Source: Cristatella mucedo
Lineage: Eukaryota; Bryozoa; Phylactolaemata; Cristatellidae
Assembly: GCA_009760855.2 (NCBI GenBank)
Contig: WPIO01000021.1
Span: 1,084,501-1,148,500, forward strand
DNA: 64,000 bases
Reading direction: 5' to 3'
Shown: positions 22,436 through 34,400 of the stretch, piece by piece
How the letters are laid out: every line of letters starts with the position of its first letter
How positions within the stretch are numbered: position 1 is the first letter of the stretch
Position numbers and translations under genes: made by a program
The notes under the pieces: model-generated
Told to the model about the DNA's origin: nothing
What the model saw: only the letters and a program-made list of their open reading frames with translations
Database searches by the model: none

Positions 22436-25400
22436 CTAAAAGAAAAAACCATATGGCTCACGTCATCTCATCATGAACGTTCACCAACAAGTTCAGCCAA
22501 GCTAGCAGCACTTTGAATCATAGCTGCAAATGCAGCCCGTGAAGAGACACGCCAAACCGATGGGACACAAGCACAGTGCAGCTATCACATGACTCACGCA
22601 GCGGCGAGAATTAATGGCGGCTACGCCCGCACAGCTGGCCAGCACACCAGCAACAGGTCCTACCGAGTCGACAGCGCACTCAACTCACCGTCCTGGCAGC
22701 TCGTTCAAAAGACTGGTCGGCAAAAAGCCTGCCTCGTAGCACCGAGACGCAAATTTCTCGAGGATCGAGTAGGCAGCAGGTACGTCAATAGAGATGTCGG
22801 GCAGCGCCTCCAGCACACGGACGAAGCCGCGACTGAGCTGGTCTCCGGTGACGGTACATGTGGCTGCGAGCGATCGCAGCAGGGCGCACAGCTGCTCGGC
22901 AGTCCTGTCCTTGCCGTCCTCGATCACTAGCTGGACGGCCTGACACAAACGAAACATAGGCCCGATGCGAAGGTCCGGACCAGCTTAAAGCATATCAAAA
23001 AGTCTCGCGCATTATTTTCGGCACACCGAGTAAGAAAAACCAGGCTGGGCTAAGATGGGTGGGCCAACAAGTAATGTACGCTATTGAATCAGCCTCGAGC
23101 ATGAGCAGGAAGGAAAGACTTATCGGTTCTCAACCTAATATGCAACAGGCAATGAAGAATCACCAGCTGCAGGACTCAAACCCACGACCACAGTGGTGAA
23201 ATTCAAGCACCTACTAGGTTAGTTAGACCAAGTGGCTGAGCTTGAGTGATGGCCAGAAGAAGCATCGACCGTCAACCGTCGGACTCTGCTGCAGCAACTG
23301 ATATATTAAATGCTTGCCTTGCCGAAACTCGATCCAGGATGCCTGGAAATTTCTTGAAACTAGATAACGATTAAACCGAACTGCTGCTCATAGGACACAA
23401 TAAGCATATGTCTGGATTAAAAGATTGCTCTTCTAATAGGTTCTAATATTCTGATGCTGTTGTGCGACCATCCCTACGTGCTCAAAATTTAGGTGTCGTT
23501 TTCGACAGCTGCCTAATTTTAAAAACTCGATTCAAAAGACTGCTTCTACGGCTAGCCATCACGCCCAATCCCTATCTAAGATTAGGAGCTGTCTTCCACA
23601 ATGGCTTGCAAAAAACTTAACTTGCTCCTTAGTCCTGTCTCTTCTTGATTAGTGTAATTCCTTTTTGGCTGGGCTACCAAAAAAGCAACTAGGCCACTGC
23701 AGCTGAGTATGAACATGGCTGCAAGGCTAATTCTCTTTAAGTCCCAGAGGTTTGACTATATGTCTCCTTTGCTAAAGGAGCTAGGATGGCTGCCAGTTGA
23801 TCAACGGATACAAGTCATAGCTCTTACGCTGACCCACAAGGCCAGCCACAGCTTGGCTCCTTCGTACCTAGCTGAACTGCTGCACCAGTTTCAGCCTCTT
23901 CGAGCTCTCAGCTCCTGTATGGACAATAAATTATCTGCTCGATTCCTCCGCTTAAAGACCGTTGGCGACAGAAGCTTTAGCTCTGCAGGGCCTAGACCGT
24001 GGAACTCGCTTGCACAATTCTTACGCAACGACAACTACTCTCCTGCTGCATACTATGGCTCATCCTTTCCAGCGATCCTGAGCTGCTACTTCCATGCTAC
24101 TTACTCACTACCGCAACTGCTCTCCCGACTCTGCTATGTTTCCCACTTTCTCTTTGTTGCATGAGATGAAGTCTGTTGGCTACCGAATGCGCACCGAAAG
24201 CTGCTTAGACTTTGAGTTGGCCATACAAAACTCTCCTGCGCAAAACCCATATAGTCTTTATGGCTTTGTGGAGCTACAGATGGAGATACATTACGTTACA
24301 TTACATCTGCGCATACAGTATTGAAACACATTCGGTCGCATTAAGAGGGCATTGCTGATCACGCCTCCCACATTGCTTCCATCTTACGACGGAGTACCTA
24401 TTACACGTATCTACACCTGTAACTCCACCAAGTCATAAAGACCATGTGGGTGTTATGCAGGAGAGTTTTGCATAGCGAACTCAAAGTCTAAGCAGCTTTC
24501 GGTAGCCAACAGACTTCGTCTCACTCAACAAAGAGAAAGTGGGAAGCATAGCAGAGTCAGGAGAGCAGTTGAGGTAGTGAGTAGCATGGAAGTAGCAGCT
24601 CAGGACCGCTGAAAAGGATGAGCCATAGTCGGCAGTAGGAGAGTAGTTGTCGTTGCGTAAGAATTGTGCAAGTTCCACAGTCTCGGACCTGCAGAACTAA
24701 AGCTTCTGTCGCCAATGGTCTTTAAGCGGAGGAATAGAACAGCTAATTCATTGTCCACACAACAGGACCTGAGGGCGCGAACAGGCTGAAACTGATGCAG
24801 CAGTTCAGCTAGGTATGAAGGAGCCAAGCCGTGGCGGGCCTCGTGGGTCAGATTAAGAACTTAGCCCTGTATCTGTTGCTTAACCGGCATCCATCCTAGC
24901 TCTTTTAGCAAGAGACACGTGCTCAAACCTCTGAGACTTGGACTAGCCTTGCAGCCCTATTCATAGTCAGCTGCAGTGGCCTAATAGCTTTCTTTGGTAG
25001 CCCAGCCAAAAGGGAATTACAATAATCAAGCCGAGACTGAACTAAGGAGCTAGTTAAATTTGTTAACAAGTAACTGTGGGAGACAACTCCTAATCTTGGA
25101 TAGGGATCGGACGTGATGGCTAGGTGTAGAAGCAGTCTTCTGAATGCTTTTAAAATTAAGGCAGCTGTCGAAAACGACACCTAAATTTCGAGCACGTGGT
25201 GATTGATGGTCGCACAATAGCATCACCTATTAGAAGAGCAAAGCCTTTTAATCCAGCCACACGCTTAGGGTGTCCTATGAACAGCAGTTCGGTTTTATCA
25301 TCATTTAATTTCAGGAAGTTTTCCGACATCCAGGATCGAATATTGGCAAGGCAAGCATTCAGTTTCTCAGTTGCTGCAGCAGATTCCGACGGTTTGAATG

Positions 25401-28400
25401 ACAAATACAACCGAAGATCGTCAGCATGGAAGCGATATCCTACTCCATGAGCCTTAATCACTTTCCCCAGAGGTTGTGTATAAATGGAGAACAGCAAGGG
25501 ACCGAGTACAGACCCTTGAGGGACTCCACAGGTGACCCTTCTCGTGTGAGACCTGACCCCCACACGAAACAGATTGAACACGACCAGACAAGCACGATTT
25601 AAACCATGCCAGTGCTTTGTCTGCCAGACCGATCGATGTTCTCAATCGTTCAAGTAGAACACCGTGACATTCCCGTCATCGTTGCCACGTAGAATGTCAT
25701 TGTTAACACGGAGGAGAGCAGTTTCAGTGGAGTGCTGCCTCTTGAACCCTGGTGGAAATGTTTTTTGACATTTCACTATTTTCAATACGTTCAACCAGCT
25801 GCTTAGCAACAATTTTTTCAAGAATCTTTGACAAGAAAGGAAGAAGGGACACTGGGCGACAGTTGGCAAGGACCTCTATCTAATCCAGGCTTCTAAGTAT
25901 AGGTCGAACGATTGCCGATTATAAGGACTTGGGGACGACTCCTTTTTTCCAGAGAAGCATTAAAAATCTTGGTTATGGCAGGGCTAAGTTGGTCTGCTAG
26001 TGAAGACCACAGAGATAAAGGTACATGGTCTTCAGGAGACGAGCTCTTTTCGCTAGACCTTATTAAGGTAGCCACATCGCATGCAGAAACCTCAGAGAAC
26101 CTTTTAAGGAAGGTCACAGGTTGCGGAACCGCGATTGCTTTAGTCGGAGGGGGCTTAATGGAGGCACGAATGTGCACAATTTTTTCAGTAAAGAAGGCTG
26201 AAAACTTTTCGGCCGAGCCCATAATATCTGAGGAGTCAGACCTCACGGCATTGGCCAGCAGATTTACTGTCTTATAGATCTGTTTAGGGTCGGACTGGCC
26301 GGAATTCAGCTTTCGGATGAAAAAAGAAGCCCGGGTTTTTTAAGCTTTCGAGTGTAAACTCGAAGTCTTTGAAATTGACTAGATCTGCATCAGACCCCGA
26401 TTTCTTGAAACGAAGTACAAGCCTGTGCTTAACCCGTAGCATCTTTGGTTTTTTGTAAATTGAAAGGCATCTCCACGACTTTGAACAAAGATAGAATGAA
26501 CGAGAGCATGCTTGTCAAGAGCACTCATGAGTGTCACGTTCATCGCATCAGTGAGGGTATCGAGGCTGCCGATCGAGTGCGAATGCAGATCAAGAAGACC
26601 TGCATCACAGATTTAAAAAACTTGTCCATGTCAATGCTTTGTAAGTTATGTCGTTTGATATGTTCGACATTACCCTGTACGTAAAAGGGAGCCGGAACAG
26701 TAAACGAGTCCGAACAATGATCTGATAGGGTCAGTGGGCACACCACAAGGTCATTGGGGAGGGCATCCTTAGTGATCACGAGATCTATAATGTGGCCAAA
26801 GACGTGGGTGGTATGATTAACGTGTTGGACCAAACCAAAATTCTCCAGACAGTCAAGAAATGAGCGAACCTGGCCGTTGCAAGGGTTGTCAACGTGAACA
26901 TTGAAGTCATGGCGATGGCACCCGATGTAAAGGGCAAATGTGAAATGCAAATCTGATCGAGCTGACAGTCGGACTTATAAGGAATCTCAGACGTAGTGCT
27001 GAGCGATGCCTGATTTAGTAGTTCCTCATTTGTGTTTCGAGCCAGCCTCAGTCAGGCTACAGACCCGTGGCCTTTCTGGGCTCGGCGCCTCGAGGTACAC
27101 TGGGTCTGATATACTAGACATTGGGAACAAAATTGGCTCTCATAAACTTACGGCCAGTAACCTTAACAATAATTCCTGAGCTGCTGAAGAATCAAATCGC
27201 GGAGATATTCCAATCCACAGGGCTTAAACTTATTGTCAACAAAAGAACTATTCAAAACCAAAGAGTATTTTCTGCTCAGTGGCTTGCTCAAAATCCTCGA
27301 GAACCTCAAATCCTTCCGAAACACGGGACCCCATTGCACAATCCATGGCAGCACCGATCAGCATCACTATCTCTCTGCAGAGAATGCACAGGCAGTTAAG
27401 CCAAGTTAAGTTTCCCTATATAGTCGCTCGTAAATGCTCACCAGGTCAAGTGCAGGCTAATCGATGCACCCAGATTTAGTTAACAATATTATAATAATGA
27501 TACATTTGTATAGTGCCCCCATAGAACTAAATCTCGGTTTCTAGGCACTTTAAAAGTGCTGTACAGAAAGCATTCCCAAATGATTGGTGGTAACATTTTC
27601 TTAGTTATGGTGCTATTGCAAATGCTACAGCCAAAGCACTCGACTCTTAAAGACAGCTGTAACAGCAGCTACAACTAGATGCTCAGTGGCAGGTTGCTCC
27701 CACCCCTGACATTCCCCTCCCTTCACATTTTCTTCGGACAACTGCTTACAGCCAAGCAGTAACAGGCAGACCAGTAGACTCTCTCTCTCGAAGAGGAAGA
27801 AGCGACCAAATGTAGGGTACTTGCTGGGCGCTGCTGAGAACGACCGGAGAAGCAGGCCACTCGGTCAAGGGGCCACTCGGTCATGGGGCCACCCGGCAGA
27901 ATCAAACGTCAGGGGTGGAGAACACACCTCATAGACCAGCTCGTGGTGGAAGTGAGGGACCTCCAGCTCCACCAGACAGCGCGCAGCCTCGGCTGCATCG
28001 TTGGAGAACAGATACTCTTTCAACAGAAGCGTCATCTACAAAACAACACGAGCACCGTACAGCACCGTCATCAAGCCTTCCACTATTCTTTCCATGAGCC
28101 GTCCAAGGTCGCAGGCGGCTTAGACGGCACAAGCACCGACAAGTGTCCTCGGAGATGTGGCCGAGCTGGTGGGTGCATGCATACCGGAAGCAACTGAACA
28201 GCTCACCTTTCTGACGAGGTACTTAACGGGTCGTATGCCTCCGCCCAAACCCCAGACTGTGTCGAGACGCACGATGCCGTGCTTCATGTTCAGCAACACG
28301 TCAGCTTTGTCTAGAGCTGCCCTACAATGTATGTACGAGCAAACGGCATAGCGGGCGACAGAAGAAAAAACACCGTGTCACGCATGGCCGGTGCACGGTG

Positions 28401-31400
28401 TGCAAATGCACAGATAGGTGTGTGAGAGAGAGACAGACAGATATACCGACAGACAAGAGATAGTACTGAAAATCCCCTTACCTGTAACTCGAGTATTTAA
28501 AACTTTCTGCTTACATAGGGCAGATAAGAACACACAGGAAGGACAGGACAGTCAGCCAACACTACGTCTGGACAAGACGTGACTGCAGGGCAACACTTGG
28601 CAAGCTCCTTGGCCAATGCACAGCGAGCCAAGGAAGTGGAGGCAGGACGAGCGGAAGCCGTATCCCATCGACTCGTGACTGCCCACAAGTGCACAGTCTC
28701 TACGCAAGGCTAAGGTCGCCTTACCCTGCTTCAGCTGAGGTGATTGTATCCCTGCTCGTGGCAATGAACTTGGGTGGCAGGCAGTCGTCGGCAATGGCCC
28801 GAGCGATGAATTGGCCGACGACCTGGGCACGCAACGCACCAGCAAGCACGACAACCGTTAGACTCAGCTAACCACAGGCTGCTGCAAAAAGCACCAAGGG
28901 CCAGCGAGCCAGCAGTGGCACCCCAATTCGCAGCACTAAGCATGCAGCTGCATTGTAGTGAGCCGGTCTGCTGGCCTCGGGTCTGCAGCTCCACTCGCAG
29001 ATGCTGCCACTGAGCTTCCGTTGCACTTTCGTCGGCACTGCAAAGCCTACTCCCTCCTCCCCACTACGAACAGCAGGCCGCAGTCCTGGAATTCAAGCGC
29101 CGGACAGCGTGTTCAAGCTTTTTCGACTGGGGGTTGCCGGACGGGCAGGCATCACGGGACAGGCGACACGGCTCGCCGTGCAGGTGGCGGGCAGGCAGGC
29201 AGCCAATCGTCTGTGGGCAAACTGTGAGAATATTTCTAAGCCCTCGACTTCGGATTCGTCGCTCAGCAGGCGGGGACCACACTGCCGACAGAGGGCGCGA
29301 GCTCGCTCACCACGGGCGCCTCGGGCGCGTCGATGGTGAGGTCGGCCAGATCATGAAGCAAGGCGACAAAGCTCTGAGCGATCTCGTCCTGTGAGAGCAA
29401 GTTCGTGTACATCTCCGACAATAGCACGGACGTCAGCTCCCGGTGAGTGGCCTTCCGGTCCAGGGCCATGTTGACGGCTACCTCGGCAATCTTGTGCTTG
29501 TAATTGGCTAAATTCAGTTCTTTCAGGGATTCCTTTGGAGAAAAAAAAGAGAAAAAGTTGGGTCAAACAACGGCCACACTAACCGAATGGCCGACTCCAC
29601 TCCGGCAGAAACAGGCTAGTCGGGCTATATTCTTGTCTCAGGGTAATTTCAATGACAGCATTTGGTAGGTATTTGTGATTCGTCCTTCGCGTGCACATGC
29701 CTTATAAGGTTCCAAGATTGCAGGTTCGTTGACTCGCGTGGGGGGAAGACTGGAGGCAACACTGTATTTCTACTTTCCTAGCACCCCACCATCGAGTACA
29801 TCGAGCGATGTAAATGCAGCCGAATGCTGGATGCAAATACTTATTTGCTTACGGGACTAAACGAGTCAACGAATCGCTCGGCAAACTGAACTGGGCTTGC
29901 CAATCTTCAGTGAGAGCCCCGGCCGACTGGGGACGTCCACAGCCATTCGCTCGTACACCAGCTACTCCCAGACGGTTCCCTATTTGGATTTTTCAAAAGC
30001 TACGATGGCATCACCACTGCCTGATTATAGCGAGAGGCTAGGCAGGCAGAGCCGACAAATAGGAATACTTACAATAACTTCGCTGGCTTCGGCATGCTCG
30101 AAGTACTCGTGGAATGTGTCGTACAGCACGTCGAAGGCTTCCTGCTCGCTGAGCTGCGGCGCAATGGTTTCCACGACATAGCCATCCCCCTGCAACGACG
30201 GAGGAGATGCACACGCTGAATTGGCAGTGAGCACTTCCGGCTAACTCTAATGGCTACCCTGCAGAGGAAGGGAAAGGAGGGAAAAAGAGCAAACGTATTA
30301 AAAGTCTCTGAACAGTGCCAAAGCCTCAAAATAAAACCGACAAACGGCATCGAATGGCAAGCGGCCAAAGATGCAGAGATAAAGCTTCGTCGGCTGGGAG
30401 ATTTCTGGCGACAAACATGGCTGCATACTACAATCCATATGAGGTGAGTTGTGCCTCTATAACACCCTGATTTGACCCAGGGGTAAGACGTTGGCCTTTT
30501 AGCACTCAGGCCATGGGCTCGAGCGCAGCCCGGTGGCATATGTTACGTGCCTAGATATTCTCTAAGGGTGCTAAACCAATGAAATAATATGTAATTCTTA
30601 ATGGCCGACTCTCTGGTATTTGTTGACGAACATTACAGCCATATTTTTGTCCATTGCAAAGGCTTTATGGCAAACACATGTAAGTTGATATATACAGTGG
30701 TACCTCGGCTTACGAGTTAAATTCGTTCTGTGCCAGAGCTCCTAAATCAAATTACTCGTATGTCAAACCATTTTTTTTCCATTGAAATGAATTGAAATGC
30801 CATTAATCTGTTCCGGACCCCCAAAACACTGCGATTTTTTTCACGTTTTGAAATTAAAAAGTGTACTAATGAATAATGAATGCTTTAAAAACGATATAAC
30901 AGAGAATGTCTTGCAATACACCGGTTTTAATAATCCTAATGCACTGGGGTAACTTCGAGATCAGACGACTTGAAGATGCTAATAGAGCTAGAGGAGAAAG
31001 GCTGAAATGAATATCTGAATCCTATTCACCAATTTTGCCCTTTTCGCCAGGCTTTCCTCGCTTTCAGTTTATTGGCTGGGCTTCAACGAGGACGTTATGC
31101 AATGAGCTCTCACGCGGATGACATTGCCTAAATAGAGTACAGTATGTACTTAGCTGCTCCTGCCGTAGTCGTATTTAACACCAGAGTCTGGCTATCTTGT
31201 GCATCCAGGCACCACGATGGCACGCTCGAGTCTGTCTGGGAGCGAACCAGCAGGCCTGTGTTTGGCGTCACAACCTGGTCGTACGGCAATGTCTTGCAAC
31301 GGAATGCCGTTTGCTGCACTACCCTTATTGGCCTGAGTAACAACACCCAGTGGGACGTTTGCTGTGGCAACTAGCAGTGGTGTATCAGAAGCCGGCTCGT

Positions 31401-34400
31401 AACCCTAATTTTAGCTCGCAAATCAAAGCAAAAAATCGGCTTGCATCTCGAAAAACTCATATGTCAAGACATTCGTATGCCGAGTTACCACTGTACATTA
31501 CACGCACACGCACATACACACACATATATACGGGTTACAAATTAAATAATGGCAGTGCCCACCGATGCCAGCCCCATGGCCAAGCCTATTCGCACGGCAA
31601 GATGCAAACAACCGTGGCCGGCTGAGGTAAATAATGGAGGCCCAAATCGGAAAAAATAAGGGCAAACAGAGTGGCCTGTCATTCAGAGAGGCCGGCCGGG
31701 AGGTTTGGCACGTAAAATGTACTTCATGCAAGAGAGCAGAACCAGAGGATGCTTGCCGATAGTCAGTGCATGATGCTTTTACGAGCTCAGATATGAGAGC
31801 AGAAATCCGACTCGTGGTGGAGCACGTCAGGTAAGTGCTGCGTCGTGCACATCGACACAAGGGACACTCGGGTGCTTCTGGCAGCAACGAGTCGCTAAGT
31901 TAAAAACACGAAATACCGCCCTGGCAATAGATATGCATGCCGACACGTGCAATAATGCTCCAAGCACCACAATTCAGCAGCACCCTGAGCAAAGATCAGA
32001 ATTATAATTAGAAAAAGGAAGATCTGTGTTGTACACTAACAGAAGCAAATCTCCATGGTGGCACTTTACAATTAGCAGCACGACTCAATGACCAAGGGCC
32101 TATGACATGCATAGCATAAACGCTCAGATCAGTATGCAAAACACACAGGAAGGCGTGAGGGGCCACTAGTTAGTCGGACCTTTGGTTAGTAATATGCCTT
32201 CAATCGTGTAGAGGTGAGCACGAAAAGCACAGGTGAATAATAAAAGATTAGCCAATAAAACAGCCTCGTTTATATATCGGCAGTAGAACCTTAACGACTA
32301 TCACCACCACTGGCAGCAAGCAATAAAGGATCGCCCACTGCACGACCCAAATCTAGGTCGTGAAGAGCAAGCACCTTACCTCATGGGCAAAGACCAAGAG
32401 GCAAGGACAAGGTCACTCGGGCGAAATAAAATAAACAGCAGCTCAGGCGCGTCTTCAGCTGAGACTTAAGTGATGCAAAGTCAGTGCAGATGGTGACTGA
32501 AGCTGGAAGTGGGTTCCAGACTTTGGGTGCATTCGAACTGACGACAGGATTAGCAAATGATTACACTTTAATGCAAGGAATTGTAAGATGACAAGAAGCC
32601 GCGTAACAGTTGGTGTGAGAGACCACAGGAAGAGTGAGGATGTTAGACAGGTAGGCTGGTGCAAGCAAGTGGCTGACGTGATTCTTGATAAGCAGCCAGT
32701 GAAACTCATATTGCAGTCAATTACGAGTACCCGAGTTTTTAGCCACTTGGTCAATTACGGGCATAAGCCCGGAGTCATGAATATAAGGAATTGCAGAGAT
32801 CTAGATGTTCGGATGTTGCTAGCTGATGTTGGCTCCATGCCTAATGACTATGCAAGATTCTGATGAGGGTGCTGACGCCGGTACGCAAACACGTCTTCAG
32901 AGCATGCACGTACCTGCGCATCTGAGTCGTAGTTAGGATCATTCACATCCCTGGTCTCTCCTGTTACGAACAGTTCAGAGCCAGGCTTTCCCCAGGTTCC
33001 TTTGCCACCACCACCACCTGCAGTGGATGACTCAGGGCTTCACAATACAATCACATGAGCAACAACCTGTCGAACTATACATGTGGCAGCTGCTTCTATT
33101 TACGATTGACAGCACATCTAGAACCTGCATTGGGCACAAAAGAAGAAGTACAATGCAACTTTATTCTAGATTTAGAAAGCACGATACCGGTAATAATGCT
33201 ATGGGCATCATAATCCACATGTTTACATATGCATAGAATCGGGATGCTGTTCCAAAATGGCATTTTGATAGGCGATTATCAGCTTCACAGTCAAGTATGC
33301 CTGCTTGCAGCAATTTTGCAAAAACTCGAGGAACTCAAGACGACGACGATGTTAGACATCCACAGCCAAGTTAGTAAAGGGTACATGCATTTGTGACATC
33401 ACGCCGTTACTTTCATAGCTTTCTGCTTGGTCTTCTCCTGCGCAAAACTCGGCAGCTAGACTTTTCTTTTGAGAACGTAGCGATTGTGACTCCTTCCCAA
33501 CCCCTGCTGGCTTCCCATAAAGCAGCCCATTGACTAAAGGTCCTTTTACTCACCTGTATGCCCCTTCATGCTCTTGCTGTTTCTAAACTAGCGGAAATAC
33601 TCACAATTCTCACCTCTCACTCTGGCTGCTGAGAGCAATCCCTACGATATATCAAACCGTAAACCTAAGGAGTGCACATGGAGACCATGAGCTCAGTTAA
33701 CTTGTCTCAAAAGCCTGAAACTTGCAACCGACTAAGGTCGCGACGTTCCTCCCCCACTTGACCACATTAAAAGAGAACTAGACATCTGTTTTCCACAGCC
33801 TTTGCTTGGTCACTGTGAATAATCCTTTATGAGCTGATCACTACTGAAACTTCACTGGTGTAATTTTTGACAGCCTATGGGAAGTGATTAGACGATGACT
33901 TTCATTCTGTTAAGGTGCAATATAAATTTATTATTGCTAGCTACTCTATTGCTACTCTATCTATTATATTCTATTCTACTCTATGTTACTCTATTGCTAC
34001 TCTATCAATTGCTAGCTACTACTATAAATTCACTCCAAGATAGCCAGCGTTTTTCAGGCTGTGGAGTAGCATGCTGCTCTGCACCACAGCATTTTCCTAG
34101 CATTTGCAAGTGAAGATTTGAATACTGAACACTTTAACCGCCAAAACGTCAGTCGGATTTAGAGGGTGCTCTAACAACCCAAGAGAGTATAGTAGAGCTC
34201 GGGAAAAGAGGTGTGAGGCACGACACCAATGCAAGTTGCCGTCCTCCACGATCAACCGAGCGCATACGTTGCCGACTGTGATGGTATTGCCTGGCACGAA
34301 GCAACGACAAAATCTAACAGCCTACGGTTTTGAGCAATAAATGAATAAATGTAGGAGGCATTATGTGCCATATGCACACATACTGAGGCAAATCAATAAT

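Noticed and set aside
30960-31374. Open frames inside the Tigger-like element as a transposase
   Set aside because: No DDE or helix-turn-helix motif could be seen; treated as non-coding.
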